From: Delphinus delphis
Lineage: Eukaryota > Chordata > Mammalia > Artiodactyla > Delphinidae
DNA: 64,000 nt
Assembly (NCBI RefSeq): GCF_949987515.2
Contig: NC_082700.1
Span: forward strand, 38,527,380-38,591,379
Direction: 5' to 3'
Shown here piece after piece: positions 1 to 11,629 of the stretch. Made by a program: the position numbers and the translations under genes. The notes beneath the pieces are model-generated. The model saw only the letters and a list, made by a program, of their open reading frames with translations, was not told the origin of the DNA and made no database searches. Each line of letters opens with the position of its first letter. The first letter of the stretch is position 1.

Positions 1-550
1 TACAACATGCCAATCCAAAGGGTGCAATTTGGATATAATGTACTAGAGAATATATGAAGTATATGCAACATCAATAGCTCCACACTTATACCTTCAGAAT
101 TAATAGAGATAGGGAAAAAAAATATGGTTAGTCATCTGGAGGTATGATTGCCAGCACAGAACAATTGAAAATGTTACCCAAATGATTTGTCTTCAAAGCT
201 TGGCAGTGTCCATTTGCCTCTCAAAAGGAAATCTTATTTTAAAATTGTAATAGAATAAATTGTAATAGAATAAAATTCTTCTGCATTCAAATGTAGTAGT
301 TTTTCATTTCCCTGGGCCCATACCATAATATTTATTCTGTGTTTAAATGAATGAAAATCATATTTGTATATAAGTGAGTTTATGGAAAAACAAAACTCTA
401 AATTCAGACGAGTTTTAGCAAGCACTAAACAACACAAGCTCCATGGGATCTTTAATAAAAATAAACTACAATACATTGGTTGTTATATTTCAGATTAACT
501 TGTTTGGGGATTTTCTTCTTCCTCAGTACATATAGACAACTTTCTATAAA
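1..550. other. AT-rich single-copy DNA, no gene seen
   Basis: No recognisable repeat, exon or conserved protein. The minus-strand frame at 234-476 is a chance open frame in AT-rich sequence. Confidence 0.6.
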
Positions 551-563
551 AAGTCAGTATACT

Positions 564-752
564 GGGCTTCCCTGGTGGCGCAGTGGTTGAAAGTCCGCCT
601 GTTGACGCAGGGGACGCGGGTTCGCGCGCCGGTCTGGGAGGATCCCACATGCCGCGGAGCGGCTGGGCCTGTGAGCCATGGCCGCTGAGCCTGCGCGTCC
701 GGAGCCTGTGCTCCGCAACGGGAGAGGCCACAACATTGAGACGCCCGCGTAC

Positions 753-781
<29 letters not shown>
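564..781 (+). mobile_element. CHR-type tRNA-derived SINE, copy 1
   Basis: The copy starts GGGCTTCCCTGGTGGCGCAG, which is the tRNA-related head with the box A region, and ends in a long A tail. It is flanked by a 13-bp target-site duplication: AAGTCAGTATACT at 551-563 and AAGTCAATATACT at 782-794 (one mismatch). Box B is altered (GGTTCGCGCGCC). Open frames on both strands here come from the SINE and are not genes. Confidence 0.96.
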
Positions 782-786
<5 letters not shown>

Positions 787-794
787 AATATACT

Positions 795-1049
795 GACTTG
801 GATCTGAACATGATGGATCAGAATCCACAGAACCAATTGTCTTAACAAACACGCTTGAGAACATCCTGCTTTTTTATTTAATATATATTGTTATCATATT
901 TCTATGCCATTATATATGCGGTTCTTTGTAACAGATGTGTAATGTTGCAAAATTTTCTTAATCAATTCTCTGTTGATGGGTAGTTTCCAGTTTAATGAGA
1001 ATTAAAATAATATTGTATATTTTTTTACGCTAGACAAATAAGGCCCTCT
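795..1049. other. AT-rich spacer
   Basis: Unique AT-rich sequence between the SINE and an old LTR. Nothing recognised. Confidence 0.5.
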
Positions 1050-1543
1050 TTCCCAACAACTCCATTTCCTAATCCTTAGAACCTGTAAATATGTGACCTT
1101 ACATGATAAAATAGACATTGAGATGTGAATAAATTAGGGAGACAGATGTGAATAAGTTTGAGACAGAGAGATTATCTTGGATTAACAGGGTGGGCTCAAT
1201 ATAATCACAATGTCTTTAAAAGTGGAAGAGAGAGACAGAATATGACAGTTAGAGGGATGTGACTATGGAAGAATGGTCAGAGATGTGCAACATTGCTGAC
1301 TTTGAAAATGGAGAGAGAGAGCCATGGACAAGAAATGCAGGCAGCCCTTAGAAAATGGAAAAGGAAGGAAATTTATTCTCAACTGAGCCTCAAGAGGAAT
1401 GTAGCCCTCCCATCGCCTTTATATTAGCCAGTGAGAATTGTATCAGATTTCTGACCTATAGAAATGTGAGATAGTAAACCTAGATTGTTTTAAGCCACTG
1501 AATTTGTAATAATTTATTACAGCATCAATAGAAAACTAATACA
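1050..1543 (+). mobile_element. MaLR (MLT1-type) solo LTR, sense, diverged
   Basis: The order of landmarks matches an ERVL-MaLR LTR. There is an opening stretch with ATGTGACCTTA, then GGATTAACAGGGTGGGCTCA, then GAATGCAGGCAGCCC, then TTTTAAGCCACTGAATTTGT near the end, and the terminal CAATAGAAAACTAATAC. The copy is old: there are many substitutions and no internal ERV sequence. Subfamily is not certain; assignment is from memory of consensus landmarks. Confidence 0.8.
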
Positions 1544-4393
1544 TCATGCTTGCATTAACATTTTTATAGATACTCATTTCTTAAAGCAGAGTTACTGAAA
1601 TACAGAAAACAACATGCTTTGTATTTCAGGAAGGGTATAAAGTCTTCCCAGTTGGAAAACATATATCTTTTATAGTAAAAGCAAATCTCGTACATAGCAA
1701 AAGACATTGCTGTCTTGTCATCTTGTGTACTTTTCTCTTTAAAAAGTTGTAAGCCTTGGTATTTTTGTTTATTGATATCAAGATAACGCAATGCATTCTG
1801 TTGTCTTCTAGAGCTAAAAATCAAATCAAATCAATTGTTGCACCATAGCAATAAATAATAGAAGATGTGAAACATTCTAGTAAAATGTTCAAAAAAGCTA
1901 AATATAATTTTTAGTAAGAAAAAGTATTCTAGTTCCAGTTATATATTAAATGGGACAAATTTCATTCTACAAGTCTCATCCCAGACTGTGAAGTAAAAGT
2001 GTATAATGCCAAGTCAAGTAGCAATTGCTTTCATTAAACCATCTTAAGGACTGACTATTGGGTAATTTTTAATCCCCAGTTTTTAAAAACACAGAAAAAT
2101 CCACTGATATTTTTAAATCAGTTGATAAATTTTATTTATTTTAAATAAGATATTTTCTTTTCTGGTAGTATTTAAATGATTTTACTTATTTATCTATGTA
2201 TGCATGAATGCATTTATATATTGAATAATTGAATGTCTCAATCCAAATCCTTGGTCAGAATTAGCCTGAGACAATACAATGAATACACTGATACTTTTTG
2301 TTAACATCTCGTCTACTTGTCTATGTCATCCTCCTAAACTGCATACGTCTTTTAGACGAAGAGAGATCGCAAATTTATACCCGCCCTGATTCTGCCAAGA
2401 ATATATTTCCTGTTCTACGTCTTCTATCATCCCATCAAAGCATGCACTTTCTTGATCACAGCCCTGGAGCTCTTTGCTAGGAGAGAAATTGAATTAGTCA
2501 TTGGCAGTGATTTTAAACATATATTCCCATGTTGCAGACATATTCCTTTTAACATCAATGTTCAAGGGCCAGTGTCTTGACTCAAAACAATGTATTTGAT
2601 AGTGAAATTTTCAGGCACCAGAGAGTGAATTGATGTTTGTTTGTTTGCTTTGTTTCGTAAGTAAAGCAACAGTTACTGGTAGCTCGCTAATCAGTCTCTG
2701 TTTAATGTCTGTTAACTCATATGCCTACTTAGAGAAGAGGACTTGAAATAAAATTTGGCTTTAGAAAATATGACAAAATAATTGCAAATGATCTACAGAG
2801 CATACTGTGTAACCTGTCCTGGATAAATGGAAACTGGACACAGAAGCAAATAAATGCTTCTGAATTCTAAATAATACTTTTCTTCAATAAAATTGTGTTT
2901 ATTATTGCAACTAGTGAACATATTTTAAAATAACAGTATAAAATATATTTATGAATATAATTTATTTTTAGAGTAAAATAATCAGTTGCAATGTATAGTC
3001 TCTTACTGTCCTTCACAGTGCCATGATTCCCTAAATTTGTAAATAGTAATAAGAGCAGAGAAAATATTATGTTATTTTTCTAATGAATTGGAAAATCCTC
3101 CTTCCAGGAAGTTGTGTAGTAAATCAGTTGTCAAGTCATATTTTCTACCAGCACATCTCACTATATCCTGCAAATGAAAAAGCCTGAAGACTGTCTTATG
3201 GCTAAAGCTTTCAATCTCAATTCTGATCTTGTCCCCAAATCAAGGGTTTACTTAGAAATGGTATGCTTCCCAAAGGTATATCAGAGGACACCATAACTAC
3301 TATGACACTTCTGGGTGGTATAATCATCTCCTGAAAACCAAACATCTGAAAATTTTGGTTGGGGGCAGAATGAGTTATCTCTATGAAAACAGCAGGTGAA
3401 GGTCATGAATTTTGCTGTTGGGTGTTGTTTTTGAAGCCAGGGATTGTTTTACCAACAATCTACTTTTGAGCTACTGTGTCTGTGGTTTAATTGCAAATTT
3501 GATTCTTCTATCACCAAAAGCAGTGTCCGTTATTTGGATCACATACTTACACTGAGGAAGCCATGTATGTTCAATATCTCTGTGTGTTTCTGATGAGGCA
3601 AATAACTCTGATAATGTACATTCACAGTTCTTTCTTACATTCCAAAACTGGAATATTGACTTGCTTTATTGTCATTAAGAGACAGCTACATATCAGTCTA
3701 TAGTTTTTCACTGCTTTCTATTAAGTCTCCTGAACACGATACCGTGCCTGTGGGAAAAGTACTTAAACAAACATCTATTGGAGCTGCGGTTGTCACCTAG
3801 CTGTTTCAAACTAGACCAAACAAAAAGAAAAAATATCTTGGAACTAAATCACCAAGTACACTTCTAAGTTTAAAAGAAGAATTAAAATAAAGTGTTTCCC
3901 TGTGTTTAATTTAAATATTTCTTTGGAAATAAACAAGAAAACACAGAATAAGAAAATTCTATTGTAATTGGTGGGAAGATTGATGTCAAGAAATTGGTTG
4001 TAAAGAAGCAGAATAATTTTCTAGGAAAAACAAAAAATTGCTTATTATGGCATGTCAAGGAGAGCATATTAAATCATGGATATTTTAACTAGTAAATTGT
4101 TCTTACTTTCCTTGGCAATTCAGTAGAGTGATATATTCATGAAGCATTCAATAAATGTTAACTGATGATGTTTAGATAAAATCCTGCCAAACATCCTCTT
4201 GTACACAAAAGGTAAGCGAGTGATCTGAGCAAAAGGAGAAACTTTTCTTTTCCATTGCTACTAATTTGTCATCCTTAAAATCTTGATAATTTCTATGGGT
4301 TGTTTACATTGATGAGTTAATTAATTAGTACTGAGTTTAGTAAGAGAGCCTATGTAATCTCATGTCTCCCTATGTTGATCGGCGTTAACGAAT
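1544..4393. other. Long AT-rich stretch without recognised gene
   Basis: About 2.8 kb without a recognisable transposon or coding exon. Short open frames (for example minus 1564-1824 and plus 2298-2480) lack any family motif or splice context. The part around 3100-3600 is less AT-rich and complex enough to be single-copy DNA. Confidence 0.55.
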
Positions 4394-4401
4394 AAAAGTG
4401 A

Positions 4402-4624
4402 GGGCTCCCTGGTGACACAGTGGTTGAGAGTCCGCCTGCCGATGCAGGGGACACGGGTTCGTGCCCCGGTCCAGGAAGATCCCACATGCCGCGGAGCGGC
4501 TGGACCCCTGAGCCATGGCCCCTGAGCCTGCGCGTCTGGAGCCTGTGCTCCGCAACGGGAGAGGCCACAACAGTGAGAGGCCCGCGTACCGCAAAAAAGA
4601 AAAAAAAAAAAAAAAAAAAAAAAA
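4402..4624 (+). mobile_element. CHR-type SINE, copy 2
   Basis: The tRNA-like head has GGTGACACAG in place of GGTGGCGCAG. Box B GGTTCGTGCCCC is intact, the CpG-rich body is complete and the A tail is long with one early G. The flanking duplication is short and ambiguous (AAAAGTG on both sides). Both-strand open frames at 4350-4636 are SINE translation artefacts. Confidence 0.95.
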
Positions 4625-4639
4625 AGTGGTGAGCATTTC

Positions 4640-5330
4640 TCTGTAAGTGTGAACTGCCTAAGCCAAGTTCATTTTAAACTGCCAGCACTTGAGGGTTACC
4701 GTAGCTTAATAGCTACTTTATATACTGCTTTTTGGATCTGTCACTTGTTTTTTCTAAGTACCTCATCATCAAGGTATCTCCTCATTCAACACCATAAAAT
4801 AAGTCAACAGCACAAATATTTAAATCAAGAAACCCAGTCAAATATGTTCTGCAGTGTTCAAAATGGCAAAAGAGTGGAAATTATCAACCTGACTCTGTCT
4901 TAAATGGCAACTGCTGAGCTTCCTAGGCCATGTTATTGCTACATGTTTGAGTTGAGGACCAAGTACTATCATGCTAAGTTCACCTCTTCCACATCAATGG
5001 AATATTCCATATTTGAGGAGGAGAGTGACTAAAATTAAGATACTTTGGGAGGGGGGAATTTAAAGGAAGCTCAGCACACATTAGTTTGAAAGATTACTTA
5101 TTCTAAACTGTCCTTACCTTTGGCTTAAAGTTTTGACCCCAATCCTATAATCTGTCTCCCTAAAGGCTTAGGATGCTGAGGACTGACAACCGGGAACTGA
5201 TGCCCACATAGCATTAAAATATAAAAGACCCCTTGACTGAGACAGATGCCCCCCAATAATCCAATTTTTTGACTTGACAGCACCCATGAGCTGTTTGATA
5301 ACTGACTCTTTATATTATAACCAATAAAAT
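4640..5330. other. Single-copy spacer, no gene
   Basis: Non-repetitive AT-rich DNA. The frame at 4649-4903 has no recognised domain. Nothing further can be supported. Confidence 0.5.
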
Positions 5331-5334
5331 ATTA

Positions 5335-5545
5335 CTGCCACCACCACTATAGAATCTACTAGCATTTTAATGTTTGTCAAGTAGGTAATATTTATAAGCT
5401 ATTTCACTAATCATTCACATACCTCATTTGATTCAATCCTAATAAAAACCCTGGGATGCAAGTGTTTCTTTACTCTGTATTGTTGAAGAAATAGAGTTTC
5501 AAAAATGTTAAGGAACTTGTCCAAATGTTTACACCTAGTAAGTGG
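5335..5545 (-). repeat. MIR SINE relic, antisense
   Basis: Antisense MIR landmarks appear in order: CCTCATTTGATTCAATCCTAA, then AAAACCCTGGGATG, then the core-like GTTGAAGAAATAGAGTTTCA, AAGGAACTTGTCCAAA and ACACCTAGTAAGTGG. Strongly diverged, as expected for this ancient mammalian family. Confidence 0.75.
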
Positions 5546-7105
5546 GGGAGCATGAATTTGAAGGAAGTTTATACTGAGTCACAAGAACTTTGAAGAAAGG
5601 GTCACTGAATCTAGTCTAATATCTTTGTATCTCTATCACCCAACATAACCAGTTATACCTGGGGGTGTTCTTGAAGCTGACAATGATGATGCCCCTGAGT
5701 TTCACAGTCTTCCTTTAACTCCCAGATTTCTAAGCATATCTAAGTTAAATTGTTTCTTCTAAAGAGTATTTGTCCTGTTCAAATACATACTCTACTCTTC
5801 ATGTTTTGGCTCAGCTTTAATGAATAACTCTTAATTTGCATAATTTTAGTTGCCTTTTGGCCCCAAATACAGTTTTATTTTTCACCAATCAAAGTATTTC
5901 ATTACAGCCACTTGGGCTGTGATCAATAGCTGATGAATAACTTCAACGGAAATCGTCTAAAATCAAATGGCTATGGTGTCAAGGAAAAGCAGCCATGAGA
6001 TGAAGGACTTTTCTTTTCAACAGTGAACTATCAAATATATTTGTTACTTATAATCAAGTTTCTTATAGTCTTCTTATGTTTATGATTATTTATATGGTTA
6101 TTGAATTAAACTATCAGTTAAGTTTTAACTTATTCTGTCTTATGATACATTATTTGCTCCATCATTAGCATATATATTTCTCTTGTAATTCTACATTTAC
6201 TTTCCGAATGTGGGGAGAGAGGAGTGAAAATTGCACCTTAGTTTTTATTTCTTTGTATAATGTATTTCACATACAAAAAGAGGTTTGTTTGTTTGCAAGG
6301 TTTTAAAATATATGTAATATAAATGTATTTATGAAAAATGCCATACCTTATACCAATTTGCAGGCACTTTCAAGCTTCTCCCTCTAAAATAGATGAGGTG
6401 AAATTTATTTAGGTGAAATGGGGGACTGGGCAATTTGCTGTTTTCTTCTAGCTAACTGTATAATTTAGGAAGAAGTCTACATAGCAACAAACATTGAATC
6501 AACATATAGTTAAGCTTGGAGAAATGTGTTAGCATCCACATTTGATTAATGCCAGCATCGAGAACAATCTTTCACATGTCTCCGACAAACATTACAATAA
6601 TAGCAGCTGTTTATATGCTACATATTTTGCCATGTTCTTCATTTTAGAAAATGGTGTCCTGGTATGCACATGTGTTATATATAATATTCCTATGATACAA
6701 AAGTATCCCAAGAAACCTTATATATTTTCATGAATAGAAGAAAGAGTTATCTTATCCGTAAAAGCTTTATTGTATAAAACATCACTATAAGTTTAACCCT
6801 TTATTACCATTTCTAGGAAAACTGTTCCTTTCGTTAGAGAAAAGGTGTATATTTTAGAGCCCCAGGTTTAATGGGATATTAAAATTTATTTAGTTAAATT
6901 TGCAAATTTAACTAAATTTTTATATTTAAGCATTCATGAGTACAAATTTCTATACACTATAAAAAATAATAAAGTGTTTTTAGCATTGGAAATATATTTT
7001 AGGGTACTAATATTTCAATTCCAACATAATATTAACCCAAATGAAGAAAATTATATTTTAAGAGATTCTAAGTAGAAAAAAAGTGAACATATTAGAGCTT
7101 TATAT
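5546..7105. other. AT-rich stretch without gene
   Basis: No repeat family or exon recognised apart from the palindrome listed separately. The small frame at 6542-6733 has no recognisable product. Confidence 0.5.
6888..6917. repeat. Perfect 30-bp palindrome
   Basis: Both arms are exactly ATTTAGTTAAATTTG followed without spacer by the reverse complement, centred on TGCA at 6901-6904. Symmetry stops at once on both sides. No terminal-repeat transposon was recognised. Confidence 0.9.
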
Positions 7106-7552
7106 CACTTGCATTTTCTTTTCTTTTTTTTCTTTTCTTTTTTTTTTTTTTTTTTTTTTTGCGGTACACGGGCCTCTCACTGTTGTGTCCTCTCCCGTTG
7201 CGGAGCATAGGCTCCGGACGCACAGGCTCCGCCGCCATGTCTCACAGGCCCAGCCGCTCCACGGCATGTGGGATCTTCCCAGACCGGGGCACGGCGTACG
7301 CACAGGCGTACTCTTAACCACTGTGCCACCAGGGAAGCCATCTTTTCTTTTTTTAAACCACTTTATTGGGGTATAATTGACCTACAAAAAGCCTCACATA
7401 TTTAATGTATACAACTTAATCAACTTGGAGATAAGTGTACACCAGTGAAATCATCACCACAATCTATGTTACTCAGAAGGTCAAAGTTTCAGTAATAAAG
7501 ATGAATAAGTCATAGGGGTCTACTGCACAGCATAGAGCCACTTGCATTTTCT
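7106..7552. mobile_element. Composite insertion: L1 3' end with 5' inversion, plus SINE in its A tail
   Basis: The block is bounded by a perfect 14-bp target-site duplication CACTTGCATTTTCT at 7106-7119 and 7539-7552. Inside, on the plus strand, come a poly-T, an antisense CHR SINE and an antisense L1 3' UTR (ACTTTATTGGGGTATAATTG, 7359 onward). A short piece follows that looks like sense-strand L1 3' UTR (AAGATGAATAAGTCATAGGG, about 7499-7538). One duplication around two opposite L1 pieces fits twin priming. The SINE later inserted into the tail. Confidence 0.75.
7145..7339 (-). mobile_element. CHR-type SINE, copy 3, with internal deletion
   Basis: Antisense copy ending CCACCAGGGAAGCC. It is probably bounded by TCTTTTCTTTTTTT at 7131-7144 and 7341-7354. 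The segment that should contain box B and the following 'ccctgcatcgg' part is shortened and rearranged near 7291-7311, so this copy lacks a normal box B. Confidence 0.92.
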
Positions 7553-9589
7553 AAATCAGCATCTAGAAAATTGTTTCTCTAGAATATGTTTCCATACAAC
7601 CTACTTACTATAATGGAAATGTGAGTTTATGCTCCCTGGATAAGGTTACACTTACCAGTCTCTTTCTTTTATGATGTAATTTCCACTGTCATCGTTCTGT
7701 CTTGTTCTATTATAATAATTTCCTGTAAGTTATAAATGAATTGGAAATCTTCTCTCCTCTTCCCAAGTACCTTTCTCATTTACTTTAGTTTTCTCAAGTG
7801 CCAGAGGGCTTATTGTCATCTTTAGATTTTAGGAAAGAATAAATATAACTAAATTTGCTTTTATTTAGACTCTTAATAAAACACATGTAAGGTAGAAATG
7901 TTACAGAAAGAAAACAGCCCTAAGAAATGTCTAGTCTTATGGTTCATGTCAGCTTAGCCTCAGGCAACTAAACTGCCTGTCACATATAAGACATGGGTTT
8001 ATGCTTTAACTATAGTGAAGGCATGTTACAATATTGAAGTTAAATTTTTTTTCTAAATGTATAGTGATTTTATTTCATTCATAATTTAACATATCAAATT
8101 TCATTTCATGGACAAGATTGCTGTTTAATCAAGGTTAAGGATCTTCCAAAGTTTTGCTTTTGTATGAGTCTTACATGCTTGAGTATACAAAAACAAATCT
8201 TTTGAAAAACTGATTTTTAAACTGTGCACCATGATACCCTAAGTGTAATGAAGCATTTTCAGTATTGTTAAAGGAAAAAATAATCAGTGATGTTTAATTT
8301 CATCACTTTTTATTCTTTATGGACTGAATAAACATTAATGAATGACAATGTATGGCCACAAAGATTTAGCCAAATGTTAAAACCTTTCTTAATTTCAATC
8401 AATGTATCTGTCTATCAAACCTATATAGACTATGTTGAAAAAATAAATGATCTCTTATTTCCACTTTTTTCCTGAATCTGGAAGTGAGTCATGCCAAGAA
8501 AGAGTTGAATATGATCATTTGAGGTGAGGGCTTTATCCATCCTAGCATATAACTATTGTTCATTAGGTCAATTATTAGAATCCTGGCACACTGCACAATT
8601 AATTATATAAACAAAGCAATACAATCCATTATGCTAATGCAGAGTCAAAGCCAGAGAGTTATTTGTGGTATTGCTTATATGAGCAAGAAAGAGGGAAGGA
8701 CAATTCCTAGAAGGAAGTAATTGGGTCAAGTGTAATGGACATTTAATAAAAAGTTCAATGTAATCCAATGCATTGGGTGATAGTCGTAAGGAGAAATATT
8801 AAAATTCTGGCAAGCTATACTGATATATACTTTAGAACAATTTTTAGTAGCAATAACAGCTGTTTTAATTTGTATTCAATGTGTAATTTCATGATTCATT
8901 CTAAATTTCTCCTGAGAAAAAATGCAAACTGCTCACATACATCCATATATTTATACATATATGCAAATGTATCTATATATGTGCAGATTATATATGAATG
9001 TGTATTTATATATGTATATACCCATTTATATAAACATCTACATATATCTTGTACCTTGGCATTTTATTTTTCAAGACTGATTTGTTTTTCTATCACTATA
9101 AGTGTTATTCTGTTAAGATACTGGTGATATTGGAGGTAGAAACATGCAAATGAAATTCACATGACATACAATCCAGATCTAAGTTTTTCCTTTGAAAATT
9201 GGAAACCTTATTAATATGGGTTTGAATGTTTTGATTTATAATTCCTTTATTCATAGTACATTAGTATACCTTTTTTCTAAAACTAAAATTCTGTGTTCTG
9301 AAAGGCTTACTTTTGTTTCTTTTTAAATACCCTTAGTGATAGAAATTTGAGTGTTAAAATATAAATTTAAGTATCTTTAGTGCTTCATAATGTTTACACT
9401 TTCTCTTTTGCAAAGTGTTTGGTTTTTTTAATATGAATTCATCTCTTAAATGAAGTACCTATTCAAGCAACTCATGAAAATTTAGCTTTATATCATCAAA
9501 CTTTATATGAGCCAGTGTTGCTTATGTTGCTTATGAAACACAAGAAATGTAAATGAGAGTAAAAATGAACATGGTCTCTGGGCAGCACA
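7553..9589. other. AT-rich stretch without gene
   Basis: No exon or repeat family recognised apart from the low-complexity block below. The 119-residue frame at 8768-9127 runs through that block and is not a protein. Confidence 0.55.
8935..9050. repeat. TATA/CATA-type AT-rich low-complexity tract
   Basis: Irregular alternation of TATATA, CATATA and TGTATA units; a degenerate microsatellite. Confidence 0.75.
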
Positions 9590-9810
9590 GCTTCCCAGGT
9601 AAGGGTATATGCTTCAGAATTAGCCCTGGGGACCTGTGCTTTTCCCAGACACTTTGGGCAAGTTACCCATTTTGTTAGACTTCAGAATCTTCATCTGTAA
9701 AAGAAAATAATAATATCTATATCACAGGAATTGATATTATCGGGATTAAATTAGAAAATATGCACAATGTTGGGCATATATTTAACCAGTATTAAATGAA
9801 AACTTTTGCT
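9590..9810 (+). repeat. MIR SINE relic, sense
   Basis: Sense MIR landmarks occur in order: TTTGGGCAAGTTACCCATTT, then CTTCATCTGTAAAAGAAAATAA, then CACAGGAATTGATATTATCG and GGATTAAATTAGAAAATATG. Box B and core are recognisable despite heavy divergence. Confidence 0.82.
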
Positions 9811-9912
9811 ATTTTCTTTCCTATATTTTTAATTATTATTATGTCTTAACACAGAATATCAGAGAAATGAAATTCAGCTTACTGAAGCCTAAGAAATTAT
9901 TTTGTCACTAGT

Positions 9913-9938
9913 AAAAATAAATAAATAAATAAATAAAT
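9913..9938 (+). repeat. (AAAT)n microsatellite
   Basis: Five AAAT-type units in a row, followed by a looser AAT/AAC tract. Confidence 0.9.
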
Positions 9939-10180
9939 TCCAAACAATAATAATAACAACAAAGAAGAGTAAACTCAGTTCTTGATGAAGCTTCTGAATC
10001 TGCCCTTGAACTAATGTAATTTTATTCTGGGCATAAATAAATAACCAGGTCAAACAAAAAGACAATCACCTTAATCAGGAATGTTGTGGTTCTCTAACTT
10101 GTGTTGAGTTAATCTCAAGTGTTGGGTGGCCTGAAATATATACACAAATATACAGATGTACATATATGTAAGTATACATA

Positions 10181-10226
10181 CAGAGATAGAGACAGAGATA
10201 GAGATAGAGATAGAGACAGAGAGATA
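10181..10226 (+). repeat. (GATAGA/GACAGA)n microsatellite
   Basis: Hexamer-like GAGATA and GAGACA units alternate. The two overlapping minus-strand frames at 10071-10332 translate this tract (Ser/Ile/Tyr runs) and are artefacts. Confidence 0.9.
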
Positions 10227-10949
10227 TACAGTATTGTTGTTCACAATAGCCAGGATGCAAAAATCTGAGCAGAGAGAAATTATGCAGCACAATTCTATCC
10301 AGAAAAGTATCGCTGCCTGAGTCTGATGTCATTCCTCATTGCATGATATCTGAAGTTTTCCAATAAATGTGCCATTTTGATGCAAGTTTTGGAATGCAAA
10401 TATCTCTAATTTTTGCTTTTAATTAGTGTATATTTGTTTATTCCAAACAAAAACTAACTTAAAAAAACAGTTCAATGAAAAATTTAAAATATATAAGTAG
10501 AGATAAAAGGGAGTAATTTAATTCCTTATGCCTATGAAAAGGAAAAGAAATGTTATGTGGTAGATTTAATAGAAAGGATTTCACAGCATCCTGTGAAAAG
10601 GATAGAAAATAACTTATCAAGGTGTGAGACATCTTTCCATTGACATGTATTTTTAAACGACTATATGAGAATTTTGCTGTATATAAGAAAACAGCTTCAT
10701 TGTTGGGGTAGCTCAGCACATTTTGCCAATTCAGCACAGAAAAACTAAGTTTGCTTTTGAAAGTCTCATCCTGATTTATAAAGAACACTTAATTTGTTTC
10801 CTTTTGTTGAACTTCAGATTAATCAACCCAGTATTTTCAAGCTGGCCTTTGAATGGTCTTCCCTGTTTTTCTCTCAACTGTAATTACTTACTGGGAATTC
10901 TTGTGTTCTTTGGGGAGCTGGCAGTGAGACAACTCTGAAAGTTGTGAAT
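10227..10949. other. AT-rich spacer without gene
   Basis: Frames on both strands (10459-10788 minus, 10723-10938 plus) overlap each other and carry no recognised motif. Confidence 0.5.
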
Positions 10950-11400
10950 AATGGGTTCAGACTGTTACTGCATTCCAGCTCACCCTTTTCATAACCTTTT
11001 GGTAAGTGTAGCGTCCCATGTTTTATCAGCGGTTTATATTAGCTTTCATCGCAATTATGTCCAAAGAAGCCTTGTAAAATTAAAGAAGGGAGAGGGATGA
11101 CACAGGTCTTTTCCACAGGACCTCTTGTAGGCTGCTGTCTCATTATGTTAACAATCTGCCCAGAGAATGGAGTCAGATCTCCAGAGCAGACTAGATTGAT
11201 TCACTTTACAGGGCTTTCTGCCCAACCTAATTATTGCATTACAAATAGCGATTCTTTCACCCCGTGAAGAAGCACTTTGATTAGTGCCTGCAATACAGGT
11301 GCCGGGGTCCGCCACGGTAAGTGCATGTTAACTAGTTCCCTGTATCACAGTTAAACGGCCGGAATATCACACCACAGGAGCAGACACCTTTGTTTTACAT
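10950..11400. promoter_or_regulatory. CpG-retaining non-repeat block, possible enhancer-like conserved element
   Basis: Unlike its neighbours, this single-copy block keeps many CpG dinucleotides outside any SINE, including TAGCGTCCC, ATCAGCGG, CATCGCAA, ATAGCGATT, GCCGGGGTCCGCCACGG and AAACGGCCGG. It also holds homeodomain-type TAATTA-like cores (CCTAATTATTGC). There is no open frame. CpG retention in a CpG-poor desert suggests constraint or germline hypomethylation. Function is inference only. Confidence 0.35.
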
Positions 11401-11629
11401 ATTTCTGAGATCTCCAAATGAAGATGCCTAGACAGTTACAGACAATGCTATATGATACTTTGAGTATTAGGTAAAAATAGACACACTATATAGCATTATT
11501 CCTTAAAAAAAAAAGTATCAGCCTAACATAACCTCTCACTTTCAACATTATGTTTGAAATATGGTTAAATTTTTAAATCTTATTTTAGAGAAGAGTGGGT
11601 ATGGTATTTCTAGTTGCAAATTGAGGTTG

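Noticed and set aside
554..864. Overlapping frames with Ser/Gly/Pro-rich products near each GGGCTTCCCTGG block (also at 4350, 7083, 24187, 25554, 28879, 32093, 39775, 41829, 43233, 60802)
   Set aside because: They are translations of CHR SINEs in several frames and strands; the same peptide wording recurs at every copy.
8768..9127. 119-codon frame
   Set aside because: It runs through a TATA/CATA low-complexity tract; product is rich in Tyr/Ile/His from the repeat.
10071..10332. Two overlapping minus frames with Ser-Ile and Leu-Tyr runs
   Set aside because: They translate the GATAGA/GACAGA microsatellite.
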